64,000 nt of DNA from Pseudomonas sp. ADAK13 (GCF_012935715.1 NZ_CP052860.1:3410001-3474000); one strand, 5' to 3'; shown: positions 16,562-25,984, counted from the stretch's first letter. Program-made: numbers and translations. Notes: generated by a model not told the origin, from the letters alone.

Positions 16562-17872
16562 TCAGGCGACCTTGTTCAAATCGTTATGGCGCGTCTCTTT
16601 CAGGCACAACACAGCAATCAAGCTGATGACCGCTGCCGCCGACACATACCCGCCGACATAACTCAAACCGCCCATCGCCACCAGCTTGGTCGCGAAGAAC
16701 GGTGCCGCCGATGCACCCACGATCCCACCCAGGTTATACGCCGCCGAAGCGCCGGTATAACGCACGCGGGTCGGGAACAGTTCCGGCAACATCGCGCCCA
16801 TCGGGGCAAACGTTACGCCCATCAAAAACAGCTCCAGCGCCAGGAACAGTGCCACGGCCCAGGTTGAACCGTGGGTCAGCAACGGTTCCATGGTGAAGCC
16901 GGAGAGGATGGTCAGGATCGCCCCCACAATCAGCACCGGCTTACGCCCGTAACGGTCGCTTGCCCACGCCGCCAGTGGCGTCGCCGCGCCCATGAACAGC
17001 ACCGCGAAGCACAGCAACCCGAGGAAGGTTTCACGGCTGTAGCCCAGCGTGGACACACCGTAGCTGAGGGAAAACGCCGTGGTGATGTAGAACAGCGCAT
17101 AACACACCACCATTGACGCCGCGCCCAGCAGCACCGGCAGCCAGTGCTGGCTGAACAGTTCCACCAGCGGCACCTTCACCGGCGCTTCTTTGGCCACGGC
17201 ATTCGCGAACACCGGCGTTTCATGCAGTTTGAGCCGCGCATACAGGCCCACCATCACCAGTGCCGCGCTGAGGATGAACGGAATGCGCCAGCCCCAGCTA
17301 CGGAACTGCTCGTCGCTCAGGCTCATGGCCAGGATCAGGAACAGCCCGTTGGCTGCCAGAAAGCCGATCGACGGACCCAGTTGCGGGAACATGCCGAACC
17401 AGGCGCGTTTGCCCTTCGGTGCGTTCTCGGTGGCCAGCAATGCTGCGCCGCCCCATTCGCCGCCTAGCCCGAGGCCTTGGCCAAAACGCAGCACGCAGAG
17501 CAGGATCGGCGCCCACGCCCCGATGCTGTCGTATCCGGGCAGCAAGCCGATCAGGGTGGTGCACACGCCCATCAGCAGCAGGGACGCAACCAGTGTGGAC
17601 TTGCGGCCGATCCGGTCGCCAAAGTGGCCGAACAGCGCCGAACCCAGCGGCCGTGCGATAAACGCGATACCGAAGGTCAGGAACGAAGCCAGCATCTGCG
17701 CCGTGCCGGAAGTTTGCGGGAAGAACACCGGGCCGATCACCAGCGCCGCGGCGGTCGCGTAGATATAGAAGTCGTAGAACTCGATGGCGGTGCCGATGAT
17801 GCTCGCGGTGGCGACCCGGGCCGTCGAATTGGTCGGGGCAGCGGTCGCCGCCTCGTTATAGGTGGTGCTCAT
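16562..17872 (-). CDS. MFS metabolite:proton symporter (ShiA/ProP-like)
   Basis: A 436-residue inner-membrane carrier with 12 predicted helices. The family signatures are present: IIGTAIEFYDFYIYATAAAL at the start, GHFGDRIGRKSTLV in loop 2-3, RFGQGLGLGGEWGGAALLATE in helix 5, and a SDRYGRKPVLI repeat at loop 8-9. These define the metabolite:H+ symporter group that includes shikimate, proline/betaine, citrate and alpha-ketoglutarate carriers; the substrate cannot be told from sequence. I start it at 17872 where AGGGA lies upstream, seven codons inside the longest frame. No enzyme gene is linked to it. Confidence 0.85.
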   Translation of the reverse strand: MSTTYNEAATAAPTNSTARVATASIIGTAIEFYDFYIYATAAALVIGPVFFPQTSGTAQMLASFLTFGIAFIARPLGSALFGHFGDRIGRKSTLVASLLLMGVCTTLIGLLPGYDSIGAWAPILLCVLRFGQGLGLGGEWGGAALLATENAPKGKRAWFGMFPQLGPSIGFLAANGLFLILAMSLSDEQFRSWGWRIPFILSAALVMVGLYARLKLHETPVFANAVAKEAPVKVPLVELFSQHWLPVLLGAASMVVCYALFYITTAFSLSYGVSTLGYSRETFLGLLCFAVLFMGAATPLAAWASDRYGRKPVLIVGAILTILSGFTMEPLLTHGSTWAVALFLALELFLMGVTFAPMGAMLPELFPTRVRYTGASAAYNLGGIVGASAAPFFATKLVAMGGLSYVGGYVSAAAVISLIAVLCLKETRHNDLNKVA

Positions 17873-18094
17873 GGAGGTATCCCTGACGGTCATTGCGCGT
17901 TTGGACGCGGATTATTATTGGTCGAACACCCATGGATCAGGGGTGTGCGCGGGGCGGCTCGGGATGGGAGCAAACACCGGTCAGACACGGTAAAGCGGTG
18001 CCTGGACACGCTCAGTGCGGGTAGCACGCGGTCGGGCGGGGCTTGGGTAAGCCGCCCCGATTATAGGAAGGGGTTTGCGGATCCAACAAGGGGC

Positions 18095-19333
18095 TTAAGC
18101 GGCGACCGGCACCGTGCTGGTGTGCCAGATCAGCACCTTGGCCACGCGGTTGTCCTCGGTTTCGAGGATTTCCAGGCGATAGCGGCCGATTTTCAGGCAC
18201 ACGGCGCAATCCGGGATGGTTTCCAGCGCTTCGGTCACCAGGCCGTTGAGGGTCTTGGGCCCGTCGCTGGGCAGGTGCCAGCCGAGGGTTTTGTTCAAGT
18301 CACGGATCGAGGCGGCGCCGTCGATCACGTAGCGACCATCCAGTTGCGGCTGGATGTGGGGGTTATCGAGGTGGTGCTCGCTTTCGAACTCACCGACGAT
18401 TTCTTCAAGAATGTCTTCCAGGGTCACGATGCCCAGCACTTCGCCGTATTCATCCACCACCATGCCCAGGCGGCGCTGTTGCTTGTGGAAGTTCAGCAGT
18501 TGCAACTGCAGCGGCGTGCTTTCCGGGACGAAGTAGGGCTCGTGGCAGGCCGCCAGCAGCGCTTCCTTGGTCAGGCTGGCGTCGGGCAGCAGGTGGCGAA
18601 TCTGCCGCGTGTTGAGCACGGCTTCGACCTGGTTGATATCGCTGTGGAACACCGGCAACCGGGTGCGCGTGGAAACCCGCAGTTGCTCGATGATTTCCTC
18701 GACCGGATCATCCAGGTTGATGCCGTCCACTTCGCTGCGGGGCACCAGGATGTCGTTGACGGTGATGTTGTCCAGCGCATGGATGCCTGGCATGCCGGGC
18801 GCGCGGTTATTGGGGATTTCGGCTTCCGGCTCGTCGTCCTGGTCCGGCTGTGGCTCGTCGCTCTTCTTGACCACGCCGGCCTTGCGGGCGAATGGGCGCA
18901 GCAGCATCAGGCTGACGCCGTTGAGCAGCCAGGCCAGCGGGTAAAGGATTTTCAGCGGCACGCTCAGCAGGGTGTTGCCAAAGCCGAGGATGGTTTGCGG
19001 GTGGCGAGTGGCCAGGGCGCGGGGCAGATAATCGGCCAGCACCAACAGGACGGCACTGGAGATGATCCAGCCGAGCCAAGGGCCGTTTTCCGCCCAGGCG
19101 TAGATCGCCAGCAACGTGCAGAGAATCACCACCACCGCACGGCATAGGGTGTTGCACAGGATCAGGCTGTTACGCGGGAAGTTCAGGCGGGCGGCGGCTT
19201 TGTCACCCTGGCGGGTGCCGGGGCGCAGGGCCAGCAAATGTTGCTGGGCGGCTTCGATGGCGGTAAACAGCGCCGACCATAAAACCAGCAAGGCTACTAC
19301 CGCAAGCATCGGCCCCAGGGGCAAGTTGTCCAT
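18095..19333 (-). CDS. CorB/CNNM-type membrane protein with CBS pair and CorC_HlyC domain
   Basis: A 412-residue protein. Residues 1 to about 150 form the CNNM membrane domain with an N-out helix and two further helices (LAVVALLVLWSALFTAIEAA, AVVVILCTLLAIYAW, WIISSAVLLVLADYL). A linker rich in acidic residues follows, then two CBS domains (about 190-325, including MVVDEYGEVLGIVTLEDILE) and a C-terminal CorC_HlyC FAD-like domain. The family is linked to Mg2+/Co2+ homeostasis and is often mislabelled hemolysin. Twelve bp separate it from the CcsA-like gene upstream, so they form one transcript divergent from ffh. Confidence 0.88.
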   Translation of the reverse strand: MDNLPLGPMLAVVALLVLWSALFTAIEAAQQHLLALRPGTRQGDKAAARLNFPRNSLILCNTLCRAVVVILCTLLAIYAWAENGPWLGWIISSAVLLVLADYLPRALATRHPQTILGFGNTLLSVPLKILYPLAWLLNGVSLMLLRPFARKAGVVKKSDEPQPDQDDEPEAEIPNNRAPGMPGIHALDNITVNDILVPRSEVDGINLDDPVEEIIEQLRVSTRTRLPVFHSDINQVEAVLNTRQIRHLLPDASLTKEALLAACHEPYFVPESTPLQLQLLNFHKQQRRLGMVVDEYGEVLGIVTLEDILEEIVGEFESEHHLDNPHIQPQLDGRYVIDGAASIRDLNKTLGWHLPSDGPKTLNGLVTEALETIPDCAVCLKIGRYRLEILETEDNRVAKVLIWHTSTVPVAA

Positions 19334-19345
19334 GTCGGCTGCCCG

Positions 19346-20158
19346 TCAGATATGCAGGATGTATTCGCGAACCAGCTTGCTGCCGAAATAGGCCAGCATC
19401 AGCAGGCAGAAACCGGCCAGGGTCCAGCGGATCGCCTTGTGCCCGCGCCAGCCGAGGCGGTTGCGGCCCCACAGCAGCACGCTGAACACCACCCAGGCCA
19501 GGCACGCCAGCAGGGTTTTGTGCACCAGGTGCTGGGCGAACAGGTTTTCGACGAACAGCCAGCCGGAGATCAGTGACAGCGACAACAGCGTCCAGCCGGC
19601 CCAGAGGAAGCCGAACAACAGGCTTTCCATGGTTTGCAGCGGCGGGAAGTTCTTGATCAGCCCGGACGGGTGCTTGTGCTTGAGCTGGTGGTCTTGCAAC
19701 AGCAGCAGCAAGGCCTGGAACACCGCGATGGTGAACATGCCGTAGGCGAGGATCGACAGCAGGATGTGGGCGAGGATGCCCGGCTCTTCGTCAATGACCT
19801 GCACGGTGCCGGTCGGGGTGAATTGCGCCAGCAGCACCGTCAGCATGCCGAGGGGGAACAACAGCACCAGCAGGTTCTCCACCGGGATCCGGTAGCAGGC
19901 CATCAGGGTCAGCGCGATCACGGCGGCGGCGATCAGGCTGGCGGCGCTGAAGAAATCCAGGCCCAGGCCCACCGGCGTCATCAAATGCGTGAACAGGCTG
20001 GCGGCGTGAGCCAGCAGGGCGAGAACGCCAAGGCCTACCAACAGGCGTTTGTCGGCCTTGGCGCCTTGGGCCAGACGAGTGCCCTGATAGAGGGTCGCAG
20101 CGGCATACAAGATGGCGGCGGCGAGGCTGGGTAGCAAACTGGGTGACAAAGGGAGCAT
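19346..20158 (-). CDS. CcsA/YpjD-like cytochrome c assembly membrane protein
   Basis: A 270-residue polytopic protein with eight predicted helices starting MLPLSPSLLPSLAAAILYAA. The start at 20158 was chosen because CAGGA lies just upstream. It matches the YpjD/CcsA family; the segment FLWAGWTLLSLSLISGWLFV and the later His-containing helix (FAQHLVHKTLLACLAWVVFS) fit the WWD-less heme-handling subgroup found beside ffh in gammaproteobacteria. A role in heme delivery is inferred from family only. Confidence 0.83.
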   Translation of the reverse strand: MLPLSPSLLPSLAAAILYAAATLYQGTRLAQGAKADKRLLVGLGVLALLAHAASLFTHLMTPVGLGLDFFSAASLIAAAVIALTLMACYRIPVENLLVLLFPLGMLTVLLAQFTPTGTVQVIDEEPGILAHILLSILAYGMFTIAVFQALLLLLQDHQLKHKHPSGLIKNFPPLQTMESLLFGFLWAGWTLLSLSLISGWLFVENLFAQHLVHKTLLACLAWVVFSVLLWGRNRLGWRGHKAIRWTLAGFCLLMLAYFGSKLVREYILHI

Positions 20159-20262
20159 AAATCCTGTTAAGCAGGCCCGAAAGGCGCTGAGTTTGGCATA
20201 CACCTGCGTAACACGAAAGACTCTCAGGCCAGACAGCGGGTGTGCATGGCGGCAGTCTTCGC

Positions 20263-20268
20263 TATAAT
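20263..20268 (+). promoter_or_regulatory. ffh: Likely -10 box of ffh
   Basis: A perfect TATAAT inside CTTCGCTATAATCCGCG lies 125 bp before the ffh start, in the divergent 234-bp gap. The -35 region is poor. It reads toward ffh. Confidence 0.55.
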
Positions 20269-20392
20269 CCGCGACCTGCCCACGCCGCAGGCTCGCCGAG
20301 CGCTGTTTTTAATAGCGATTTACCACAGCCTGGGCCGCCATTACCTCGGTCTACCAATGCATTTCGATGAATAGGGCCTGAAAGGATCGCGC

Positions 20393-21769
20393 ATGTTTGA
20401 AAATCTGACTGACCGTCTCTCGCAGACGCTGCGCCATGTCACCGGCAAGGCCAAGCTGACCGAGGACAATATTAAAGACACCCTGCGTGAAGTGCGCATG
20501 GCGTTGCTGGAAGCCGACGTCGCCCTGCCGGTGGTGAAGGACTTCGTCAACTCGGTCAAAGAGCGCGCGGTGGGCACCGAAGTGTCCCGCAGCCTGACCC
20601 CGGGCCAGGCGTTTGTGAAGATCGTCCAGGCCGAACTCGAAAGCCTGATGGGCGCGGCCAACGAAGACTTGAACCTCAGCGCCGTACCGCCGGCCGTGGT
20701 GCTGATGGCCGGCCTGCAAGGTGCGGGCAAGACCACCACCGCCGGCAAACTGGCGCGCTTCCTTAAAGAGCGCAAGAAGAAGTCGGTGATGGTGGTGTCT
20801 GCGGACGTTTACCGTCCGGCCGCGATTAAACAGCTGGAAATGCTGGCAGGCGAAGTGGGCGTGACCTTCTTCCCGTCCGACCTGAGCCAGAAGCCGGTCG
20901 ACATTGCCCAGGCCGCTATTAAAGAAGCCAAGCTTAAATTCATCGACGTGGTCATCGTCGATACCGCCGGTCGCCTGCACATCGATGAAGAGATGATGGG
21001 CGAGATCAAGGCGCTGCATGCCGCGATCAACCCGGTAGAAACCCTGTTCGTGGTCGACGCCATGACCGGCCAGGATGCGGCCAACACCGCCAAGGCCTTT
21101 GGTGATGCGCTGCCGCTGACCGGTGTGATCCTGACCAAGGTCGACGGCGACGCCCGTGGCGGCGCCGCGTTGTCGGTCCGCGCTATCACTGGCAAGCCGA
21201 TCAAGTTCATCGGTATGGGCGAGAAGAGCGAAGCGCTCGAGCCGTTCCACCCTGAGCGGATCGCCTCGCGTATCCTCGGCATGGGCGACGTACTCAGCCT
21301 GATCGAGCAAGCCGAAGCGACCCTCGACAAGGACAAGGCCGATAAACTGGCCAAGAAGCTGAAGAAGGGCAAGGGCTTCGACCTCGAAGACTTCCGCGAC
21401 CAGCTGCAACAGATGAAGAACATGGGCGGCCTCGGCGGCTTGATGGACAAGCTGCCGAACATCGGTGGCGTGAACCTGGCGCAAATGGGCAATGCCCAGG
21501 GCGCGGCAGAGAAGCAATTCAAGCAGATGGAAGCCATCATCAACTCCATGACCCCGGCCGAGCGCCGCGACCCTGAGCTGATCAGCGGTTCGCGCAAGCG
21601 TCGGATCGCCATGGGTTCCGGCACTCAGGTGCAGGACATCGGTCGCTTGATCAAGCAGCACAAGCAGATGCAGAAGATGATGAAGAAATTCTCCGCAAAA
21701 GGCGGAATGGCCAAGATGATGCGCGGCATGGGCGGTATGTTGCCCGGCGGCGGCATGCCGAAGATGTAA
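20393..21769 (+). CDS. ffh: Signal recognition particle GTPase Ffh
   Basis: SRP54 homologue of 458 residues that binds 4.5S RNA and signal sequences of nascent inner-membrane proteins. N domain 1 to about 90, G domain about 95-295 with the P-loop GLQGAGKTTTAGKLA (about 104-118), DTAGRLHIDEEM (G3) and TKVDGDARGGAALS (G4), then a Met-rich M domain (about 325-458) with the RNA-binding SGSRKRRIAMGSGT segment and a run of KMMRGMGGMLPGGGMPKM at the end. Start ATG preceded by AAAGGA. Transcribed alone or with read-through into rpsP. Confidence 0.98.
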   Translation: MFENLTDRLSQTLRHVTGKAKLTEDNIKDTLREVRMALLEADVALPVVKDFVNSVKERAVGTEVSRSLTPGQAFVKIVQAELESLMGAANEDLNLSAVPPAVVLMAGLQGAGKTTTAGKLARFLKERKKKSVMVVSADVYRPAAIKQLEMLAGEVGVTFFPSDLSQKPVDIAQAAIKEAKLKFIDVVIVDTAGRLHIDEEMMGEIKALHAAINPVETLFVVDAMTGQDAANTAKAFGDALPLTGVILTKVDGDARGGAALSVRAITGKPIKFIGMGEKSEALEPFHPERIASRILGMGDVLSLIEQAEATLDKDKADKLAKKLKKGKGFDLEDFRDQLQQMKNMGGLGGLMDKLPNIGGVNLAQMGNAQGAAEKQFKQMEAIINSMTPAERRDPELISGSRKRRIAMGSGTQVQDIGRLIKQHKQMQKMMKKFSAKGGMAKMMRGMGGMLPGGGMPKM

Positions 21770-21776
21770 AGAATTC

Positions 21777-21798
21777 GAGCAAAAGCCCGCTTTTGCTC
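21777..21798 (+). terminator. Perfect hairpin after ffh (no T-run)
   Basis: GAGCAAAAGC and GCTTTTGCTC form a 10-bp perfect stem with a two-base loop seven bases after the ffh stop. No U-tract follows, so termination may be partial or the hairpin may protect the 3' end. Two smaller hairpins follow within the next 70 bp. Confidence 0.5.
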
Positions 21799-21919
21799 CG
21801 ACCCACACGGATGTGGGATCTCCAGCAAACCCGCCGTTGGCGGGAGCTGACTTGCCGTTTTAACCGACGGCTCTATAGCAGATCTGAATGGCACGCTGAT
21901 AGGCGCCAGAAAAAGACAT

Positions 21920-21947
21920 TTGCAAAAGTCCGGATATTCCTTAGAAT
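21920..21947 (+). promoter_or_regulatory. Promoter of the rpsP-rimM-trmD-rplS operon
   Basis: TTGCAA at 21920-21925 and TAGAAT at 21942-21947 are separated by 16 bp, a good sigma-70 match, about 75 bp before rpsP. Confidence 0.6.
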
Positions 21948-21958
21948 ATGCGGCCTTT

Positions 21959-21974
21959 CGGGCACCTATGCCCG
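21959..21974 (+). promoter_or_regulatory. 5' leader hairpin of the rpsP transcript
   Basis: CGGGCA-CCTA-TGCCCG is a 6-bp perfect stem with a tetraloop, placed within a few bases of the transcription start predicted from the promoter above. It may stabilise the mRNA 5' end or take part in r-protein feedback. Confidence 0.4.
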
Positions 21975-22019
21975 CTGTGCATTTAGATTTGCAGCACCGA
22001 CTACAGGAACGATGTTCAC

Positions 22020-22271
22020 ATGCTAACAATCCGTCTTGCCCTTGGCGGCTCCAAAAAGCGCCCGTTTTACCACTTGACCGTAACTGACAGCCGCAACCCA
22101 CGTGACGGCTCTCACAAGGAACAAGTAGGCTTCTTCAACCCGATCGCTCGTGGTCAAGAAGTCCGTCTGTCCGTGAACCAAGAGCGCGTAGCCTACTGGC
22201 TGAGCGTTGGTGCACAACCTTCTGAGCGCGTTGCTCAGTTGTTGAAGGATGCATCTAAGGCTGCGGCCTGA
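22020..22271 (+). CDS. rpsP: 30S ribosomal protein bS16
   Basis: An 83-residue ribosomal protein starting [20 protein letters not shown], with the conserved SRNPRDGS and EQVGFFNP segments. It binds 16S rRNA early in 30S assembly. First gene of the classic rpsP-rimM-trmD-rplS operon; five bases separate it from rimM. Length is normal. Confidence 0.98.
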   Translation: MLTIRLALGGSKKRPFYHLTVTDSRNPRDGSHKEQVGFFNPIARGQEVRLSVNQERVAYWLSVGAQPSERVAQLLKDASKAAA

Positions 22272-22276
22272 GCAAT

Positions 22277-22813
22277 ATGAACGCGACGCCAGCGGTTGCT
22301 GATGATTTGATCGTTATCGGCAAGATTTATTCTGTTCATGGCGTTCGCGGCGAAGTGAAGGTGTATTCCTTTACTGATCCGACTGAAAACCTGTTGCAGT
22401 ACAAGACCTGGACGCTCAAGCGCGAAGGTAGTGTGAAACAGGTAGAGCTGGTCAGTGGACGCGGGAGCGACAAGTTCCTGGTCGCAAAGCTCAAGGGTCT
22501 TGATGATCGTGAAGAAGCTCGTCTTCTGGCCGGTTATGAGATCTGCGTGCCGCGCAACCTGTTCCCTGAATTGACCGACGGCGAGTACTACTGGTACCAA
22601 CTGGAAGGTCTGAAGGTTATTGATCAACTCGGGCAACTGCTCGGGAAAATCGATCATCTTCTGGAAACCGGCGCCAATGATGTAATGGTGGTCAAGCCTT
22701 GCGCTGGCAGCCTGGATGATCGCGAACGCCTGTTGCCCTATACCGAGCAATGCGTGTTGGCCGTCGACCTGGCCGCGGGCGAGATGAAGGTGGAATGGGA
22801 CGCGGACTTCTAA
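22277..22813 (+). CDS. rimM: 16S rRNA processing factor RimM
   Basis: A 178-residue 30S maturation factor that binds uS19. N-terminal RimM domain ([20 protein letters not shown], about residues 12-31) and C-terminal PRC-barrel ([15 protein letters not shown], then [10 protein letters not shown]). Start at the ATG five bases after rpsP; the stop is one base before the trmD GTG. Order and overlap are as expected for the operon. Confidence 0.97.
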   Translation: MNATPAVADDLIVIGKIYSVHGVRGEVKVYSFTDPTENLLQYKTWTLKREGSVKQVELVSGRGSDKFLVAKLKGLDDREEARLLAGYEICVPRNLFPELTDGEYYWYQLEGLKVIDQLGQLLGKIDHLLETGANDVMVVKPCAGSLDDRERLLPYTEQCVLAVDLAAGEMKVEWDADF

Positions 22814-22814
22814 C

Positions 22815-23567
22815 GTGGCTAACCTGCGCGTTGAAGTGATCAGTTTGTTTCCCGAGATGTTTTCCGCCATCAGCGAGTACGGCATCACCAGTCGGGCGGT
22901 GAAACAGGGGCTCTTGCAGCTCACCTGTTGGAACCCGCGAGACTACACGACGGATCGACATCACACTGTGGACGATCGCCCATTTGGCGGTGGCCCGGGC
23001 ATGGTGATGAAGATCAAGCCCCTGGAAGATGCGTTGGTTCAGGCCAAGGCAGCCGCCGGGGAGAAGGCGAAGGTAATTTACCTGTCCCCTCAAGGCCGTC
23101 AGCTGAATCAGTCGGCGGTACGCGAGTTGGCGAATCTGGAAGCATTAATCCTGATTGCCGGTCGCTATGAAGGCATTGACGAGCGTTTTATTGATGCTCA
23201 TGTCGATGAAGAGTGGTCGATTGGGGACTATGTCCTGTCTGGCGGCGAGCTGCCGGCGATGGTCCTGATAGATGCGGTTACACGACTGCTGCCTGGAGCT
23301 TTAGGGCATGCGGACTCCGCGGAGGAAGATTCCTTCACGGATGGTTTGCTGGATTGCCCGCACTACACCCGACCGGAGGTGTATGCGGATCAGCGTGTTC
23401 CCGACGTATTGCTAAGTGGCAATCACGCACACATCCGGCGTTGGCGTTTACAGCAGTCCCTCGGGCGGACCTATGAACGACGCGCCGATCTTCTGGAAAG
23501 CCGCTCGCTTTCTGGAGAAGAGAAGAAGCTGCTCGAGGAATACATCCTCGCGCGGGACGATAGTTAA
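22815..23567 (+). CDS. trmD: tRNA (guanine-N1-)-methyltransferase TrmD
   Basis: SPOUT methyltransferase that makes m1G37 in tRNA. 250 residues with a GTG start directly after rimM. The deep-knot motifs are present: [26 protein letters not shown] and the SAM loop [15 protein letters not shown], followed by the C-terminal tRNA-binding domain ([21 protein letters not shown]). Essential housekeeping enzyme. Confidence 0.98.
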   Translation: MANLRVEVISLFPEMFSAISEYGITSRAVKQGLLQLTCWNPRDYTTDRHHTVDDRPFGGGPGMVMKIKPLEDALVQAKAAAGEKAKVIYLSPQGRQLNQSAVRELANLEALILIAGRYEGIDERFIDAHVDEEWSIGDYVLSGGELPAMVLIDAVTRLLPGALGHADSAEEDSFTDGLLDCPHYTRPEVYADQRVPDVLLSGNHAHIRRWRLQQSLGRTYERRADLLESRSLSGEEKKLLEEYILARDDS

Positions 23568-23612
23568 CAACGTATCGATGGTAGGTCCGACGACTTACCT
23601 TAGGAGCACAGC

Positions 23613-23963
23613 ATGACTAACAAAATCATCCTTGCACTCGAAGCAGAGCAGATGACCAAAGAGATCCCTACCTTTGCCCCGGGCGACACCATTGTCGTTC
23701 AGGTGAAAGTGAAGGAAGGCGACCGTTCGCGTCTGCAAGCGTTCGAAGGCGTGGTAATTGCCAAGCGTAACCGTGGTGTGAACAGTGCTTTCACTGTTCG
23801 TAAAATCTCCAACGGTGTTGGCGTAGAGCGTACTTTCCAGACCTACAGCCCGCAAATCGACAGCATGGCCGTTAAACGTCGCGGTGACGTACGTAAAGCC
23901 AAGCTGTACTACCTGCGTGACCTGTCCGGTAAAGCAGCTCGCATCAAGGAAAAACTGGCTTAA
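23613..23963 (+). CDS. rplS: 50S ribosomal protein bL19
   Basis: A 116-residue ribosomal protein at the subunit interface. Conserved [34 protein letters not shown] and [10 protein letters not shown]. Start ATG preceded by AGGAG. Last gene of the operon, followed 19 bases later by a strong terminator. Confidence 0.98.
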
Positions 23964-23982
23964 GTCCAGCTTCCCGATGCAG

Positions 23983-24010
23983 AAAAAAGCAGCCTACGGG
24001 CTGCTTTTTT
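23983..24010 (+). terminator. Terminator of the rpsP operon
   Basis: Twelve-bp stem AAAAAAGCAGCC/GGCTGCTTTTTT around a TACG tetraloop of the very stable UNCG class, with the U-tract in the stem. Confidence 0.92.
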
Positions 24011-24074
24011 GTGCCCGCGATTTGAGTGGTCGCGATAGGATCTATCGACACCACCGTTTTCAGCCTGAGTTCTC

Positions 24075-24971
24075 ATGCCTGCCATTGATCACCCCCAGAT
24101 AGACCGCTTCCTCGACGCCCTCTGGCTGGAAAAAGGCCTGTCGGACAACACCCGTCAGGCGTACCGCAGCGACCTGGCGTTGTTCAATGGCTGGCTGCAG
24201 GAGAAAAACCTGGAGCTGCTCAACGCCGGTCGCGAGTTGATCCTCGACCACCTGTCCTGGCGCCTGGAGCAAAACTACAAACCCCGCTCCACTGCGCGGT
24301 TTCTTTCCGGCGTACGTGGCTTTTATCGCTATCTGCTGCGGGAGAAGCTGATTGCTATCGACCCAACCCTGCAAATCGATATGCCGCAACTGGGCCGGCC
24401 ATTGCCCAAATCCCTGTCGGAAGCCGACGTGGAGGCTCTACTCGCTGCCCCAGACCTGAGCGAAGCCATCGGCCAGCGCGACCGCGCCATGCTGGAAGTG
24501 CTGTATGCCTGCGGCCTGCGTGTCACCGAGCTGATCAGCCTGACCCTCGAACAGGTCAACCTGCGCCAGGGCGTGTTGCGGGTGATGGGCAAGGGCAGCA
24601 AGGAGCGCCTGGTACCCATGGGCGAAGAGGCAATCGTGTGGATAGAGCGCTACATGCGCGACGCCCGCAGCGAGCTGCTCAACGGCCGCCCCAGCGATGT
24701 GTTGTTCCCCAGCCAGCGCGGCGAGCAAATGACCCGCCAGACCTTCTGGCATCGCATCAAGCACCAGGCCAAGGTCGCGGGCATCGGCAAGTCGCTGTCG
24801 CCCCACACGCTGCGCCATGCCTTCGCTACGCATTTGCTCAACCACGGCGCGGATTTGCGCGTGGTCCAAATGCTCCTGGGGCACAGCGACTTATCCACCA
24901 CCCAGATCTACACCCATGTCGCGCGGGCACGTTTGCAGGACATGCACGCCAAGCATCATCCCCGCGGATGA
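24075..24971 (+). CDS. xerD: Tyrosine recombinase XerD
   Basis: Site-specific recombinase (298 aa) that works with XerC and FtsK at dif to resolve chromosome dimers. N-terminal SAM-like DNA-binding domain (1 to about 105) and catalytic domain with all active residues at canonical positions: R149 (GLRVTEL), K173 (GKGSKERL), H244 and R247 (HTLRHAFATHLL), H270 (LGHSDLSTTQ) and Y279. Length and residue spacing equal E. coli XerD, and the gene precedes dsbC as in other gammaproteobacteria, so this is the housekeeping recombinase and not a mobile-element integrase. Confidence 0.97.
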   Translation: MPAIDHPQIDRFLDALWLEKGLSDNTRQAYRSDLALFNGWLQEKNLELLNAGRELILDHLSWRLEQNYKPRSTARFLSGVRGFYRYLLREKLIAIDPTLQIDMPQLGRPLPKSLSEADVEALLAAPDLSEAIGQRDRAMLEVLYACGLRVTELISLTLEQVNLRQGVLRVMGKGSKERLVPMGEEAIVWIERYMRDARSELLNGRPSDVLFPSQRGEQMTRQTFWHRIKHQAKVAGIGKSLSPHTLRHAFATHLLNHGADLRVVQMLLGHSDLSTTQIYTHVARARLQDMHAKHHPRG

Positions 24972-25125
24972 AAATCACGCCGGAAAAAGCCCAATTTCCC
25001 CGCGACTGGCTGCCCTGCGGCCCAACTGTGGTAGGCTTTGCCGGTTCGCAAAGGGGACGGCCCAAACCCGTGTTTGAAGATCGGTGTTCCTGCTCCCGTC
25101 CCTGCATCTGCCTTCAGGAGTTCCC

Positions 25126-25857
25126 ATGCGCTTGACCCAGATTTTTGCCATCGCAGCCATTGCGTTGGTCTCAACCTTTGCCGTCGCCGACGACGCCGCC
25201 GAGAAGACTATCCGCAAGAGCCTGGAAGCCCTCCAGCTCGACACTCCGATTGAAAGCATCAACGCCAGCCCGATGGCCGGCCTGTATGAAGTCAAGCTCA
25301 AGGGCAGCCGCGTCCTGTACGCCAGCGCCGATGGCCAGTACATCGTCCAGGGCTACCTGTTCCAGCTGAAGGACGGCAAGCCGGTGAACCTCACCGAAAA
25401 AGCCGAACGGTTGGGCGTGTCCAAGCTGATCAACGGCATTCCAGTGGCTGAAACCGTGGTGTACCCAGCCATTGGCGAGACCAAGACCCACATCACTGTG
25501 TTCACCGACACCACTTGCCCGTACTGCCACAAGCTGCACGCCGAAGTGCCTGAGCTGAACAAGCTCGGCGTTGAAGTGCGCTACGTGGCGTTCCCGCGCC
25601 AGGGCCTGGGTTCGCCGGGTGACGAGCAGTTGCAAGCCGTCTGGTGCTCGGCCGACAAGAAAGCCGCCATGGACAAGATGGTCGATGGCAAGGAAATCAA
25701 GGCCGCCAAGTGCGCCAACCCGGTTTCCAAGCAGTTCGCCCTCGGCCAGTCGATTGGTGTGAACGGCACGCCGGCCATCGTTTTGGCTGACGGTCAGGTG
25801 ATTCCGGGCTACCAGCCTGCGCCGCAAGTTGCCAAACTGGCACTGAACGCAAAGTAA
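25126..25857 (+). CDS. dsbC: Periplasmic disulfide isomerase DsbC
   Basis: A 243-residue exported protein with a signal peptide (1-21, cut after AVA). N-terminal dimerisation domain (about 22-85), linker helix, then a thioredoxin-fold domain with the redox motif C131-PY-C134 in TDTTCPYCHKL, a second structural Cys pair C174/C196 and the cis-Pro loop NGTPAIV. It reshuffles wrong disulfides and is kept reduced by DsbD. The start at 25126 is set by CAGGAG upstream and by the signal peptide. Confidence 0.96.
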   Translation: MRLTQIFAIAAIALVSTFAVADDAAEKTIRKSLEALQLDTPIESINASPMAGLYEVKLKGSRVLYASADGQYIVQGYLFQLKDGKPVNLTEKAERLGVSKLINGIPVAETVVYPAIGETKTHITVFTDTTCPYCHKLHAEVPELNKLGVEVRYVAFPRQGLGSPGDEQLQAVWCSADKKAAMDKMVDGKEIKAAKCANPVSKQFALGQSIGVNGTPAIVLADGQVIPGYQPAPQVAKLALNAK

Positions 25858-25919
25858 GCATTATCGTCGAGCCTTTGACGATCATGACTGGCCGACCATT
25901 CGGCGGGTCATTAATAGAG

Positions 25920-25941
25920 AGCCGCAGTTGTGCGGCTGTTT
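25920..25941 (+). terminator. Terminator after dsbC
   Basis: AGCCGCA-GTTG-TGCGGCT stem of 7 bp followed by GTTTT. Confidence 0.65.
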
Positions 25942-25943
25942 TC

Positions 25944-25966
25944 ACGGCCGACCTAGAGTCGGCCGT
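25944..25966 (+). promoter_or_regulatory. Perfect hairpin just before the hom ribosome binding site
   Basis: ACGGCCGAC-CTAGA-GTCGGCCGT is a 9-bp perfect stem that ends six bases before the GGGGAG Shine-Dalgarno of hom. It could be a second terminator of dsbC (followed by TTTC) or a leader element of hom. Confidence 0.5.
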
Positions 25967-25984
25967 TTCATGGGGAGTTCTTCA

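Noticed and set aside
17894..18094. Possible small gene between the MFS carrier and the CorB-like gene
   Set aside because: No frame with start and ribosome site of useful length; looks like a promoter region.
21780..21900. tRNA-like folding between ffh and rpsP
   Set aside because: Several short stems exist but no T-loop consensus, acceptor stem or CCA end could be found.
24075..24971. Tyrosine recombinase as a sign of an integrated element
   Set aside because: Residue positions and the xerD-dsbC order show it is the housekeeping XerD; there is no tRNA or att repeat nearby.
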